Below are positions 48,668 through 57,973 of a stretch of DNA of 64,000 nucleotides, piece by piece. The translations under genes were made by a program, and so were the position numbers. The stretch is from positions 496,001-560,000 of the forward strand of contig AMFN01000004.1 in the NCBI GenBank assembly GCA_000302695.1. The letters run 5' to 3'. Every line of letters starts with the position of its first letter. The first letter of the stretch is position 1. The notes under the pieces were generated by a model, which searched no databases, had not been told where the DNA came from, and was given only the letters and a program-made list of their open reading frames with translations. The stretch comes from Enterobacteriaceae bacterium LSJC7. Its GTDB lineage: Bacteria; Pseudomonadota; Gammaproteobacteria; Enterobacterales; Enterobacteriaceae.

Positions 48668-48689
48668 GCGGCAGTATTGCCGCTTTTTT
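48668..48689 (+). terminator. Rightward-facing hairpin at the panC end
   Basis: GCGGCA-GTAT-TGCCGC followed by six T on the plus strand. No plus-strand gene ends here, so it would stop antisense transcription arriving from yadE before it enters panC. Confidence 0.6.
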
Positions 48690-48698
48690 GTGCGCTGT

Positions 48699-49553
48699 CT
48701 AGCGCGCAAGTTCGACCTGCACATTGTCGATAAGACGCGCCTGGCCCAGCCAGGCTGCGACCAGCACAACGGCGCGCTGGCTGTTGGCGTTAAGCGCCTG
48801 CAACGTGTCGGCATCGCGGATTTGCAGGTCATCGGCGCGAAAGCCTTTTTCGTTGAGCTCCTGCCCGGCAATCGCGATAAGTTCGTCGGTATCGCGTGCG
48901 CCATCGGTCAGCTTCTGCGCCACGCTCTGCATCACTTTATGCAGCCCTGGCGCAATCTTACGCTGATCGCTGGTGAGATAGCCGTTGCGCGAGCTAAGCG
49001 CCAGGCCGTCTTTCGCGCGCAGCGTTGGCACGCCAATAATATCGATGTCATAGCCCATGTCGGCCACCATCTTGCGAATCAGCGCCAGCTGCTGGAAGTC
49101 TTTTTCACCAAAACAGGCCAGGTCCGGCTGGACCAGGTTAAACAGCTTGCTGACCACCGTCGCCACGCCGCGAAAGTGACCCGGACGGCTCACGCCTTCC
49201 AGAATGTTGGACAGCACCGGCACTTCAACAAAGGTCTGGTCTTCCATGCCGTGCGGATAAACTTCGTGGGCGGTGGGGGCAAACACCACGTCCACGCCAC
49301 GGCGGTTGAGCTTCTCGCAGTCTTCCTGCAGGGTGCGCGGGTAGCGCGCCAGGTCGTCGGGCCGGTCAAACTGCATCGGGTTAACGAAGATACTGGTGAC
49401 CACCACGTCGGCGCTGGCCTTTGCGGTGTCGACCAGCTTCATGTGGCCGTCGTGCAGGTTGCCCATGGTCGGCACCAGCGCGATACGTTTGCCTTCCTGG
49501 CGCCAGCGGCGAATCTGCTGACGCAATAGCGGTAAGGTTTCAATAATCAGCAC
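48699..49553 (-). CDS. panC: PanC, pantothenate synthetase
   Basis: PanC ligates D-pantoate and beta-alanine with ATP. 284 aa; the start is GTG (GTG-CTG-ATT-ATT) with AGGAG eight bases upstream. Class I nucleotidyl-transferase motifs: [18 protein letters not shown] (HxGH), [20 protein letters not shown] (GEKDxQQ), and the KMSKS-like SSRNGYLT. It lies 14 bp downstream of panB, one operon. Length is one residue longer than E. coli. Confidence 0.98.
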   Translation of the reverse strand: MLIIETLPLLRQQIRRWRQEGKRIALVPTMGNLHDGHMKLVDTAKASADVVVTSIFVNPMQFDRPDDLARYPRTLQEDCEKLNRRGVDVVFAPTAHEVYPHGMEDQTFVEVPVLSNILEGVSRPGHFRGVATVVSKLFNLVQPDLACFGEKDFQQLALIRKMVADMGYDIDIIGVPTLRAKDGLALSSRNGYLTSDQRKIAPGLHKVMQSVAQKLTDGARDTDELIAIAGQELNEKGFRADDLQIRDADTLQALNANSQRAVVLVAAWLGQARLIDNVQVELAR

Positions 49554-49567
49554 AACCCTTTCTCCTG

Positions 49568-50362
49568 TCAGTGAAAACTGTGTTCTTCGCCCGGATAGGC
49601 ACCGGACTCGACCTCGGCAATATACTGGCGCACCGCCGCGCGGATATCACCGGCTTCGGCCAGGAAGTTTTTGGCGAATTTTGGAATGTGGCCGCCGGTA
49701 ATGCCAAGCGCGTCGTGCATCACCAGAATTTGCCCGTCGGTGCCGTTACCGGCACCAATGCCGATAACCGGAATGCTCAGTGCATTGCTCACGCGAGTGG
49801 CAAGCTCTGCCGGTACACACTCCAGCACCAGCAATTGTGCGCCCGCGGCTTCCAGCGCCAGTGCGTCATCGAGCAGCGTCTGCGCCGCGTCGTCGCCGCG
49901 GCCCTGAACCTTGTAGCCGCCAAAAATATTCACCGACTGTGGCGTCAGCCCCAGATGGCCGCATACCGGTACGGCGCGCTCGGTGAGCATTTTCACCGTG
50001 TCCGCCAGCCAGCGACCGCCTTCGATTTTCACCATATTGGCCCCGGCGCGCATCACGGCGGCGGCGTTTTCACAGGCTTGTTCGGGCGTGGCATACGCCA
50101 TAAACGGCAGGTCAGCCAGCAGCAGGCAGGCGGGGGCGCCGCGGCGTACTGCGCGGGTGCACCAGGCGATATCGTCAACGCTGACCGGCAGCGTGGAGTC
50201 GTAACCCAGTACCGTCATGCCCAGTGAATCGCCCACCAGCATCACGCCAACGCCTTCGTCGGCAAACAGTTTCGCAAAACTGAAATCGTAGGCGGTGATC
50301 GTGGCGAATTTTTTCTTCTGCTGCTTAAGTTCGCGCAGGTGGGTAATGGTGGTTGGTTTCAT
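49568..50362 (-). CDS. panB: PanB, ketopantoate hydroxymethyltransferase
   Basis: PanB makes ketopantoate from 2-ketoisovalerate and methylene-tetrahydrofolate. The ATG at 50362, preceded by GGGGATAG, gives 264 aa and the E. coli-like [26 protein letters not shown]; the longer frame to 50416 has no support. Mg and substrate residues are in [22 protein letters not shown] (Asp45-type, Asp84-type) and MVKIEGG. Catalytic Glu is in VLECVP. First gene of panB-panC-panD; with coaE this covers both ends of CoA synthesis. Confidence 0.98.
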   Translation of the reverse strand: MKPTTITHLRELKQQKKKFATITAYDFSFAKLFADEGVGVMLVGDSLGMTVLGYDSTLPVSVDDIAWCTRAVRRGAPACLLLADLPFMAYATPEQACENAAAVMRAGANMVKIEGGRWLADTVKMLTERAVPVCGHLGLTPQSVNIFGGYKVQGRGDDAAQTLLDDALALEAAGAQLLVLECVPAELATRVSNALSIPVIGIGAGNGTDGQILVMHDALGITGGHIPKFAKNFLAEAGDIRAAVRQYIAEVESGAYPGEEHSFH

Positions 50363-50453
50363 GCTATCCCCTGTGAAGTAGCGTGCAGGTAAGATTCTGC
50401 GAAGCGGGCTTACCACCCACGGACAGAGCGCATTCTGGAAGAATCGGCAGCTG

Positions 50454-50484
50454 AATGCCAGTATTTTGAGGTTATTCTGGCATT
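50454..50484. other. Inverted repeat between panB and folK
   Basis: AATGCCAG / CTGGCATT (8 bp) with a 15-nt AT-rich loop, 92 bp upstream of the panB start and 63 bp after folK. No T-run; the 184-bp gap shows nothing else clear. May be an operator or a weak stem. Confidence 0.35.
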
Positions 50485-50546
50485 GTTTGCCTGCGTGGCG
50501 AGCAGTGGGTGTTAACGGCTAATTAATCAGAAAATTGTGTGGCGAA

Positions 50547-51026
50547 TTACCACAAAGACGGTGAGCTGTCCGCCAGGCGTGCCAGGCAGTTTTGTAGCGT
50601 TTCGCCGTCCGGGAACATCAGTTCAGGGGCGATTTCGGCCAGCGGGTACAGCATAAACATGCGGTTTTTCATGTCGTAATGCGGCACGGTAAGACGAGTG
50701 GTGTTCAGTGTGAGGTTGCCAAACAGCAGGATGTCGAGATCCAGCGTGCGGGGGCCCCAGCGCTCGTCTTTGCGCTCGCGTCCTTGCGCCAGTTCAATGT
50801 GCTGGGTGTGGTCCAGCAGCGCGAGTGGCTCCAGTCCCGTCTCCAGCGCAACCACAGCGTTGAGGTAGTCGGGCTGATCCTGCGGGCCAAGCGGCGGGGT
50901 ACGGTAAAACGACGAAACCGCCATAAGGCGGCTTTCAGGGAGATTGCCCAGCGCTTCAACGGCGGCACTGGCCTGCGCGAGCGGCGAGGCCAGATTGCTA
51001 CCGATGGCGATGTAGCACAGCGTCAC
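50547..51026 (-). CDS. folK: FolK, 6-hydroxymethyl-dihydropterin pyrophosphokinase
   Basis: FolK transfers pyrophosphate from ATP to the pterin in folate synthesis. 159 aa, as in E. coli. Conserved: [38 protein letters not shown] (flexible catalytic loop), and [15 protein letters not shown] with the Mg-binding Asp pair. It overlaps pcnB by four bases (ATGA), the usual pcnB-folK operon. The C-terminal twenty residues differ most from E. coli. Here an AUU-initiated gene lies just upstream, so FolK translation may depend on coupling. Confidence 0.97.
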   Translation of the reverse strand: MTLCYIAIGSNLASPLAQASAAVEALGNLPESRLMAVSSFYRTPPLGPQDQPDYLNAVVALETGLEPLALLDHTQHIELAQGRERKDERWGPRTLDLDILLFGNLTLNTTRLTVPHYDMKNRMFMLYPLAEIAPELMFPDGETLQNCLARLADSSPSLW

Positions 51027-52420
51027 ACGCTGCCCTCGCGTTTAGTCGGCGTGCGCCGACGCGGGCGGCGCTGCCGGCGGCGGCTGGCCGGGTCTTCACC
51101 CAACTGGCCGACCATCTCTTTCTGGCGCGGCGGCGGTGCAGACTGGAACTCGCCCCACCACTGCGCCAGGCGCTGTAGCTCAGGGTTGTTTTCAGCTTCA
51201 GCACGCAGCTCCAGCAGATCGTAGGCAGCGCGGAATTTGGGATGTTCCATCAGCTTCCAGGCGCGTTTGCCCTGGCGCTTGGACAGGCGCAACTGCAACT
51301 GCCAGATATCACGAATCAGCGAGGTAATGCGCTTAGGAATAGCAATAGAGCGACAGGCTTCGTCCAGCACTTCGTTCATGGCCAGCGCAAAGGCGTCGTA
51401 GTAGGCAAGCCCGCTTTCCTGGGTAATTTTCTGCGCCATTTCAAGCTGCGGGTACCAGAACAGTGCGGCAAACAGGAACGCCGGATTCACGCGCATATTA
51501 TTGTGCAGGCGGTGATCGGTGTTTTTCAGCACCTGCGCAATGATGCGTTCCATGTTGGAGTCACCGCGCTCGGTCAGGTAGCGGGTAATCACCGGGAACA
51601 GCGGCTGCAACAGGTTATATTCGCGCAGCTGGCGCCAGGTTTCATAGCCATGACCGGCCTGCAACAGCTTGAGGGATTCTTCAAACAGGCGCGCCGGCGG
51701 CACGTCGTTGATAAGCGTTGCCAGGCGCGGAATTGGCTCGCCGGAGCCTGGGCAAATGCTCATGTTCAGCTTGGCGGCAAAGCGCACCGCGCGCAGCATG
51801 CGCACCGGATCTTCGCGATAGCGGGTTTCCGGGTCGCCAATCAGGCGAATAATACCCTGCTGCAAATCATTCAGCCCGCCCACGTAGTCACGCACCGTAA
51901 AGTCGGCGGCGCTGTAATACAGGCTGTTGATGGTGAAATCGCGACGCTGGGCGTCTTCTTCAATCGAGCCAAAGATGTTGTCACGCAGCAGCATACCGTT
52001 CTGGCCGCGCTGAGACTGCTGGCGGTCGGCCTGCTCTTCGTGGTGGCCGCGAAAGGTGGCGACTTCGATAATTTCTGGCCCAAACATAATGTGGGCGAGG
52101 CGAAAACGGCGGCCTACGAGACGGCAGTTGCGAAACAGTTTACGCACCTGGTCCGGCGTGGCGTTGGTCGTCACGTCAAAGTCTTTAGGCTTTTGCCCCA
52201 GCAGCAGGTCGCGCACGCCGCCGCCAACAAGGTAGGCTTCAAAGCCTGCTTTATTGAGACGATAGAGCACTTTGAGGGCATTTTCGCTGATATCTTTGCG
52301 GGAAATAGTGTGCCTGTCGCGCGGGATAACCGTTATGTGCGGCTGGGCGGTTTGCTCTGTGGCCACGCTCTCTTCGCGGTTCAGCACCTTGCGGCAAAAA
52401 TTAGCGACTCGGGTAAAAAT
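51023..52420 (-). CDS. pcnB: PcnB, poly(A) polymerase I, probable AUU start
   Basis: PcnB adds poly(A) tails to RNA 3' ends, targeting them for decay; it also controls ColE1 plasmid copy number through RNA I. I place the start at ATT (52420-52418), giving (I/M)[12 protein letters not shown] and 465 aa, exactly as reported for E. coli, where AUU initiation is known; GAGG lies six bases upstream. An ATG frame from 52441 adds seven unconserved residues. Nucleotidyltransferase motifs: [38 protein letters not shown], and [16 protein letters not shown]. The C-terminal tail is Arg-rich ([12 protein letters not shown]). Cotranscribed with folK. Confidence 0.95.
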   Translation of the reverse strand: MFTRVANFCRKVLNREESVATEQTAQPHITVIPRDRHTISRKDISENALKVLYRLNKAGFEAYLVGGGVRDLLLGQKPKDFDVTTNATPDQVRKLFRNCRLVGRRFRLAHIMFGPEIIEVATFRGHHEEQADRQQSQRGQNGMLLRDNIFGSIEEDAQRRDFTINSLYYSAADFTVRDYVGGLNDLQQGIIRLIGDPETRYREDPVRMLRAVRFAAKLNMSICPGSGEPIPRLATLINDVPPARLFEESLKLLQAGHGYETWRQLREYNLLQPLFPVITRYLTERGDSNMERIIAQVLKNTDHRLHNNMRVNPAFLFAALFWYPQLEMAQKITQESGLAYYDAFALAMNEVLDEACRSIAIPKRITSLIRDIWQLQLRLSKRQGKRAWKLMEHPKFRAAYDLLELRAEAENNPELQRLAQWWGEFQSAPPPRQKEMVGQLGEDPASRRRQRRPRRRTPTKREGSV

Positions 52421-52479
52421 AGTGCACCTCGGATGTGTCAATCATTAATCAGACAAAAAAATAAGCGGCTCATCATATC

Positions 52480-53364
52480 TCAGTGTGACGCGTTTGAGAA
52501 TGCCGGATTCAATGGCACATCTGCGAGCGTCCAGTGGATCACCGCTTCGTTTAACAACGCGTCGGCTGTCATGTCGCGCCAGCCCTCGCTTACGGGCTGG
52601 TTGAGAAAACGCAGCGCTTCTACCAGTAGCGGACGCGGATCGCCTGTGGGCAGCGCCGGTGCGTGGTTTTGCTTGGAAAGTTTACCGCCCTGGTCATTGA
52701 GTGCCAGCGGCAAATGCACGTAGTCCGGCACCTGCCAGCCAAACGCGTGGTAAAGCGCAATCTGGCGCACCGTTGGCTCAATTAGATCGGCACCGCGCAC
52801 GATTTCGGTGACGCCCTGGAAATGGTCGTCCACCACCACCGCCAGGTTATAGGCAAACAGACCGTCGCGGCGGTGAATAATAAAATCTTCGCGCGCCAGG
52901 GCAACATCTGCGTGAATCTCGCCGCGCAGGGCGTCGTGAAAGGCCAGCACCGGTTGGGTCTGGCGCAGCCGCGTGGCGGTATGCTCCGCGCTGAGATGGC
53001 GCGCTCGACAGTGGCCGTCGTAAAAACCACCTTGCGCCTGAATACGCTTGCGCGTGCAGTCACAGTAATAGCTGCGGCCCTGCGCGTGCAGCCAGGCGAG
53101 CGCGTCGCGGTAGGCGTCGTGGCGGCTCGATTGCCACAGTACCTCGGCGTCCCAGTGCAGGCCGTAGTGTTCAAGCTGGCGTAAAATGGTGCTGGCCGCA
53201 CCCGGTACTTCGCGGGGAGGGTCGATATCTTCAATGCGCACCAGCCAGCGTCCCTCACGGGAACGCGCCTGGAGCCAGCTGCCAAGGGCAGCGATCAGCG
53301 AGCCAAAATGGAGCTCGCCTGATGGAGAAGGAGCAAAACGCCCAATATAGTGATGTTGTTGCAT
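52480..53364 (-). CDS. gluQ: GluQ, glutamyl-Q tRNA(Asp) synthetase
   Basis: GluQ (YadB) attaches glutamate to queuosine in tRNA-Asp. It is a truncated GluRS-like protein of 294 aa without an anticodon-binding domain. HIGH-type motif in [26 protein letters not shown]-type in [13 protein letters not shown], and the zinc ligands in [10 protein letters not shown] and HCRARH. It follows dksA in the same direction with a hairpin terminator between, the arrangement known to limit gluQ expression. Ends FSNASH. Confidence 0.97.
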   Translation of the reverse strand: MQQHHYIGRFAPSPSGELHFGSLIAALGSWLQARSREGRWLVRIEDIDPPREVPGAASTILRQLEHYGLHWDAEVLWQSSRHDAYRDALAWLHAQGRSYYCDCTRKRIQAQGGFYDGHCRARHLSAEHTATRLRQTQPVLAFHDALRGEIHADVALAREDFIIHRRDGLFAYNLAVVVDDHFQGVTEIVRGADLIEPTVRQIALYHAFGWQVPDYVHLPLALNDQGGKLSKQNHAPALPTGDPRPLLVEALRFLNQPVSEGWRDMTADALLNEAVIHWTLADVPLNPAFSNASH

Positions 53365-53372
53365 AAAGAGGT

Positions 53373-53398
53373 AAGGCGGGAGAGGCTCCCGCCTTTTT
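53373..53398. terminator. Hairpin between dksA and gluQ
   Basis: AAGGCGGGAG-AGG-CTCCCGCCTT; strong 10-bp stem. On the minus strand the U-tract is short, fitting the partial termination between dksA and gluQ reported in enterics. Confidence 0.75.
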
Positions 53399-53418
53399 AT
53401 GATTAGCGTCGCGCGGCG

Positions 53419-53874
53419 TTAACCGGCCATCTGTTTCTCGCGGATTTCCGCAAGGGTTTTGCAGTCAATGCACAGATCGGCTGTCGGACGAGCCTCAAGA
53501 CGGCGAATGCCGATTTCGACACCGCAGGATTCGCAGAAGCCGAAGTCTTCGTCTTCCACTTTCTTGAGCGTTTTTTCGATCTTTTTGATCAGTTTGCGTT
53601 CGCGATCGCGGTTACGCAGTTCGAGGCTGAATTCCTCTTCCTGTGCGGCGCGGTCCACCGGATCGGGGAAGTTAGCGGCTTCATCCTGCATATGAGTCAC
53701 GGTACGATCGACCTCGTCCCGCAGCTGATTACGCCATGCCTCAAGAATGCGTCTGAAGTGCGCCAGCTGGGCTTCGTTCATATACTCTTCACCCGGCTTC
53801 TCCTGATACGGCTCCACCCCAGCGATGGCGAGAATACTCAGGGACGATGTTTTACGGTTTTGCCCTTCTTGCAT
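53419..53874 (-). CDS. dksA: DksA, RNA polymerase secondary-channel regulator
   Basis: DksA binds RNA polymerase and with ppGpp resets transcription in the stringent response. The ATG at 53874 has GGAG seven bases upstream and gives [20 protein letters not shown], 151 aa as in E. coli. The coiled coil carries the tip DxxDxA in [14 protein letters not shown], and the zinc module shows [26 protein letters not shown] (four Cys). The product is nearly identical to the E. coli protein. A minus-strand TATAAT at 53963-53968 is the best -10 candidate upstream. Confidence 0.99.
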   Translation of the reverse strand: MQEGQNRKTSSLSILAIAGVEPYQEKPGEEYMNEAQLAHFRRILEAWRNQLRDEVDRTVTHMQDEAANFPDPVDRAAQEEEFSLELRNRDRERKLIKKIEKTLKKVEDEDFGFCESCGVEIGIRRLEARPTADLCIDCKTLAEIREKQMAG

Positions 53875-53962
53875 GTTGCTTCTCCTTAACACGCACTGTC
53901 GGTCCCCATGTGAGGGGGGAAAATCAGGCCGCTATAAATAACAGAAGCTTTTCCGGATGGCA

Positions 53963-53988
53963 ATTATATTAAATACTCCCCTTGACAA
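53963..53988 (-). promoter_or_regulatory. Possible dksA promoter
   Basis: Perfect TATAAT on the minus strand; the only -35-like hexamer (TTGTCA) is 14 bp away, shorter than optimal, so a different -35 or an activator may be used. Confidence 0.35.
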
Positions 53989-54050
53989 GCCTGTGAGGAA
54001 AAGCGTATTTAGCGCGCGGCTGGCTCAGAAAATATGCACAACATGCTGTG

Positions 54051-54755
54051 TCAGAGGCTGACGGGCAGCGGTGAAATAAGCCTGATTTCCGTCGGGTTTA
54101 ATTGTGCTTTCCATGCCAGAACTTCTACACCGTTTTGTGCCGCTTCCTGTAACAGTTGTGCGTATTTATTATCAATATGACGCGCCGCCGCCACGTTTTC
54201 GATAGCCGAATGCAGTACGGCAAATAGCAATACCGCACGTTCTCCGCCGCGAGCGACGCTCATTAATTCACGTAAATGCTTTTGCCCACGCGCAGTTACC
54301 GCATCGGGGAAGAAGCCGTTATTTTTTTCAGCCAGCGTGACTGATTTCACTTCAATATAGCAGTTAACCCTGTCTTGCGCCTGTAACATAAAATCTATTC
54401 GGCTGCGTTCACTGCCATATTTTACTTCGCTGAGTATTTCCTTATATCCGGTGAGCTGATTAATTAGACCCTTTCCTATTGCTTCTTTTATAACCGTATT
54501 TGCCCGTAATGTGTTGACACAAATTGTGTCGCCATTTTGCGTCTGCGTCAGCTCCCAGGTGTGGGGATATTTACGCGTGGTGCTGGCAGAGGTGGAATAC
54601 CAGACGGTGTCGCCCGGCGTGGCGCAGCCGGTCATGGCACCGGTATTCGGGCAGTGCAGCGTAAATGTTTCGCCGTCGGGCGTGATGACGTCGGCAAGAA
54701 AGCGCTTATAGCGTTTAATCAGCGTCGCAGACTGCAAGGCAGGCGTAAATTCCAT
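54051..54755 (-). CDS. sfsA: SfsA, sugar fermentation stimulation protein family
   Basis: SfsA was named for stimulating maltose genes when overproduced; its real activity is uncertain, and the fold combines an OB-like N terminus with a nuclease-like domain. The ATG at 54755 (GAAGGA upstream) gives 234 aa, the E. coli length; the longer frame runs into thpR. Conserved: [66 protein letters not shown]. The Asp and the E-x-K in RIDFML...YIEVKS are PD-(D/E)XK-like. Follows thpR by 14 bp. Confidence 0.95.
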   Translation of the reverse strand: MEFTPALQSATLIKRYKRFLADVITPDGETFTLHCPNTGAMTGCATPGDTVWYSTSASTTRKYPHTWELTQTQNGDTICVNTLRANTVIKEAIGKGLINQLTGYKEILSEVKYGSERSRIDFMLQAQDRVNCYIEVKSVTLAEKNNGFFPDAVTARGQKHLRELMSVARGGERAVLLFAVLHSAIENVAAARHIDNKYAQLLQEAAQNGVEVLAWKAQLNPTEIRLISPLPVSL

Positions 54756-54769
54756 GTGCTTCCTTCTGT

Positions 54770-55306
54770 TTAAGATGATTGTTCCAGCGGCCAGTGCGCC
54801 AGTGGGCGATAGCGCGTGCGTCCGCGCTCGAATAACGATTCGTAAAGCACGAACTCGCTGACCTGCCATTGCCAGCGAAAACCAGGCGGCGGCAAACGCA
54901 CGCTATGCCTGGCCTGGCGATACAGCGTGATATGCGGGTGAAACGGCTGAGGGGTTTGAGCGCAGCCGCTGCGGGCCGCCTGCGAGCGCAACAACGATGC
55001 CAGCTGCAACAGTCCGCGCGGCGTGCTTTTAGGCCCGAGCCACACTACGCGCGAGCGTGGCCAGTGTCCGGCATCATCAAGCGTGAGCGTAAACCCCGGC
55101 TGGCAGATACGTTCGGCAAGTGCCGAGAGTGCCTGTTGCTTTTGTGCACTGACTTCACCGAGAAATGCCAGCGTCATATGCAGGCTGGCCGCCGCGACGG
55201 GCCGACCGGTGTCGGCGGCAAAATGCTGCGCGCGCCAGTCAAGGAGCTGTTGCTGTATCTCTTCAGGTACGTCAATGGCAAAAAACAGGCGGCGGGTGGC
55301 GGGCAT
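54770..55306 (-). CDS. thpR: ThpR, RNA 2',3'-cyclic 3'-phosphodiesterase
   Basis: ThpR (LigT) hydrolyses 2',3'-cyclic phosphate RNA ends to 2'-phosphate and can ligate tRNA halves in vitro. A 2H phosphoesterase of 178 aa: the two HxT motifs are visible in [11 protein letters not shown] and [31 protein letters not shown] is the family N terminus. First gene of thpR-sfsA and divergent from hrpB across 139 bp. Physiological role is not settled. Confidence 0.95.
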   Translation of the reverse strand: MPATRRLFFAIDVPEEIQQQLLDWRAQHFAADTGRPVAAASLHMTLAFLGEVSAQKQQALSALAERICQPGFTLTLDDAGHWPRSRVVWLGPKSTPRGLLQLASLLRSQAARSGCAQTPQPFHPHITLYRQARHSVRLPPPGFRWQWQVSEFVLYESLFERGRTRYRPLAHWPLEQSS

Positions 55307-55445
55307 GGTGTCTCTCAGTGTGGAAATACGCAGCAGCAGACGTACCTGGTCTGAAAAGCGCGCGTGACATCAATGCGGCTACGTGTGGCAAACGGAGTCG
55401 ATGCTACAATGTCGCGGTTTAATTGTTAACCCTGGGGAGCTTTTT

Positions 55446-57878
55446 GTGTCCACTTTACCCATCGAGGCCGTGCTGCCGGCATTACTGACAGCGCTCGATA
55501 GCGCGCCACAGGTGCTGCTTAATGCGCCCACCGGCGCGGGCAAATCGACCTGGCTGCCGCTGGCCTTGCTGCGTGCGCGCAATCCCGCAGGGCGCATTAT
55601 TATGCTGGAGCCACGGCGACTGGCGGCACGCAGCGTCGCACAGCGGCTGGCGGAACAGCTGGGTGAGCAGCCCGGCGAAACCGTGGGCTACCGCATGCGC
55701 GCTGACAGCCGCGTTGGGCCGCAGACGCGTATTGAGGTGGTGACCGAAGGCATTCTCACACGCATGCTCCAGCACGATCCTGAGTTGAACGGCGTGTCGC
55801 TGGTGCTGCTTGATGAGTTTCATGAGCGCAGTTTACAGGCGGATCTCGCGCTGGCGCTGTTGCTTGAGGTGCAGCAGGGGCTGCGTGATGATTTGCAGAT
55901 TATCGTGATGTCGGCGACGCTCGACAACACGCGCCTGGGTGCGCTGCTGCCGGATGCGCCCGTGGTGACTTCCGAAGGTCGCAGTTGGCCAGTGGAACGG
56001 CGCTTTCAGGCGCTGGCAACGCACTCGCGTTTTGAGGAAGCGGTGGCTATTGCCACGGCGCAGTTGATGCGCGAGGAGGCGGGTTCGCTGCTGCTGTTTT
56101 TACCGGGCGTTGGCGAAATTCTGCGGGTACAGGAGCAATTGCGCGAGCGCGTGGCGTCGGACGTGGTGCTGTGCCCGCTTTATGGCGCGCTGTCGCTTGA
56201 GGAGCAGCGACGCGCCATTTTGCCTGCGCCAGACGGTCAGCGCAAAGTGGTGCTGGCGACCAATATCGCTGAAACCAGCCTGACCATTGAAGGTATCCGG
56301 CTGGTGGTGGACGCCGCCCAGGAGCGGGTGGCGAAGTTCGACCCGCGCACCGGCCTTACGCGGCTGGTGACGCAGCGCGTAAGCCAGGCATCAATGGTTC
56401 AGCGCGCGGGCCGTGCCGGGCGTCTGGCACCGGGCGTGTGTCTGCACCTTACCAGCGCCGAGCAGGCGGAGCGCGCCCCTGCGCAGGCCGAACCAGAAAT
56501 TCTGCAAAGCGATCTGTCGGGCCTGCTGCTGGAGCTGATTCAGTGGGGCTGTCACGACGTGGCGCAGATGCACTGGCTGGACGTACCGCCTGCGGCTAAC
56601 CTTGCTGCGGCGCATAAACTCCTTAGCACGCTGGGTGCGCTGGACGAGGCGGGGCGTCTCACGTCTCGTGGCCGCCAGATGGCGCGACTGGGGATGGAGC
56701 CACGGTTGGCGGCAATGCTGGCCGCGGCCGAAGGGCGCGATGCTCAGGCCACGGCGGCACAGCTTGCGGCCATTCTCGAAGAGCCACCGCGCGGGGGCGA
56801 CGGTGATTTGCGCAGCGCACTGTCCCGCCGCCAGGACAACTGGCGTGCGCGTGCGCGTCAGCTAAACCAGCGGCTGGAGAGTAAAGGCGGCGAGTGCGAC
56901 AGCGCACTGGCGGCGGGGCTGCTGGCAACAGGCTTTGCCGACCGTATTGCCCGGCGTCGCGGTCAGGAGGGGCGCTATCAGCTGGCAAACGGAATGGGTG
57001 CCATGCTTGAGCGTGACGACGCGCTGACCCGCTATGAGTGGCTGATTGCGCCGCTGCTGCTCCAGGGAAGCAGTTCGCCGGATGCGCGTATTTTACAGGC
57101 GCTGCCGCTTGATATTGACGCGCTGGTGGCGAGCCATCCTGAGTTGCTGACTCAAAGCGACAGCGTGGAATGGGACGATGAAAAAGGCACACTTAAGGCC
57201 TGGCGGCGCTGGCGTGTGGGGCAATTAACCCTTAAAAGCCAGCCGCTGAACCAGCCGTCTGAGGAGGAACTGCATCAGGCGATGCTTAACGGCATTCGTG
57301 ATAAAGGCCTCGGTGTGCTGGAGTGGAGCGAGGCGGCACAACAGTTGCGTCTTCGGTTGATGTGGGCGGCGCGCTGGCTGCCGGAATATGTGTGGCCTGC
57401 GGTAGACGATGCCTCGCTGCTGGAGACGCTTGAGCGTTGGCTGCTGCCGCAGATGGGCGGTGTGCGTTCGTTGCCGGGGTTAAAGCGTATTGACCTTGCG
57501 CAGGCGCTTTACAGCCTGCTCGACTGGACACAGCGCCAACGGCTGGATAGTGAGCTGCCTGGGCATTACACTGTGCCGACTGGCAGCCGCATTGCTATTC
57601 GCTACGACGAAGAAAACCCGCCTGCGCTGGCGGTGCGGATGCAGGAGATGTTTGGTGAGGCAACGCAGCCTGCTATCGCCGGTGGCCGGGTGCCGCTGGT
57701 GCTGGAGTTGCTGTCGCCCGCCCGACGCCCGCTGCAAATCACGCGCGATCTCGCCGCCTTCTGGCGCGGCGCGTACCGCGACGTGCAAAAAGAAATGAAA
57801 GGGCGCTACCCGAAACACGTGTGGCCTGACGACCCGTCAGCTGCCGCACCCACCCGACGCACAAAAAAATATCAGTAG
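55446..57878 (+). CDS. hrpB: HrpB, DEAH-type ATP-dependent helicase
   Basis: HrpB is a DEAH/RHA-family helicase of poorly known function. The start is GTG at 55446 (GGAG at six bases), giving VSTLPIEAVLPALL and 810 aa; the frame opens 21 codons earlier. Motifs: I NAPTGAGKSTWLPL, Ia MLEPRRLAARSVAQRL, II LLDEFHERSLQ (DEFH), III VMSATLDNTRL, V VVLATNIAETSLTIEGI, VI QRAGRAGRLAPG. The C-terminal helicase-associated domain continues to the conserved YPKHVWPDDP end. It is followed by mrcB in the same direction, as in E. coli. Confidence 0.97.
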   Translation: MSTLPIEAVLPALLTALDSAPQVLLNAPTGAGKSTWLPLALLRARNPAGRIIMLEPRRLAARSVAQRLAEQLGEQPGETVGYRMRADSRVGPQTRIEVVTEGILTRMLQHDPELNGVSLVLLDEFHERSLQADLALALLLEVQQGLRDDLQIIVMSATLDNTRLGALLPDAPVVTSEGRSWPVERRFQALATHSRFEEAVAIATAQLMREEAGSLLLFLPGVGEILRVQEQLRERVASDVVLCPLYGALSLEEQRRAILPAPDGQRKVVLATNIAETSLTIEGIRLVVDAAQERVAKFDPRTGLTRLVTQRVSQASMVQRAGRAGRLAPGVCLHLTSAEQAERAPAQAEPEILQSDLSGLLLELIQWGCHDVAQMHWLDVPPAANLAAAHKLLSTLGALDEAGRLTSRGRQMARLGMEPRLAAMLAAAEGRDAQATAAQLAAILEEPPRGGDGDLRSALSRRQDNWRARARQLNQRLESKGGECDSALAAGLLATGFADRIARRRGQEGRYQLANGMGAMLERDDALTRYEWLIAPLLLQGSSSPDARILQALPLDIDALVASHPELLTQSDSVEWDDEKGTLKAWRRWRVGQLTLKSQPLNQPSEEELHQAMLNGIRDKGLGVLEWSEAAQQLRLRLMWAARWLPEYVWPAVDDASLLETLERWLLPQMGGVRSLPGLKRIDLAQALYSLLDWTQRQRLDSELPGHYTVPTGSRIAIRYDEENPPALAVRMQEMFGEATQPAIAGGRVPLVLELLSPARRPLQITRDLAAFWRGAYRDVQKEMKGRYPKHVWPDDPSAAAPTRRTKKYQ

Positions 57879-57973
57879 CGCGGGCGGGGGATTTTGAGAT
57901 GTTTCTACTTTCGTAAGACGGGCAGGAAGTGACAATCAGCTCCCTGCGACACGAACTGGTGTGGAGAAAGAGC

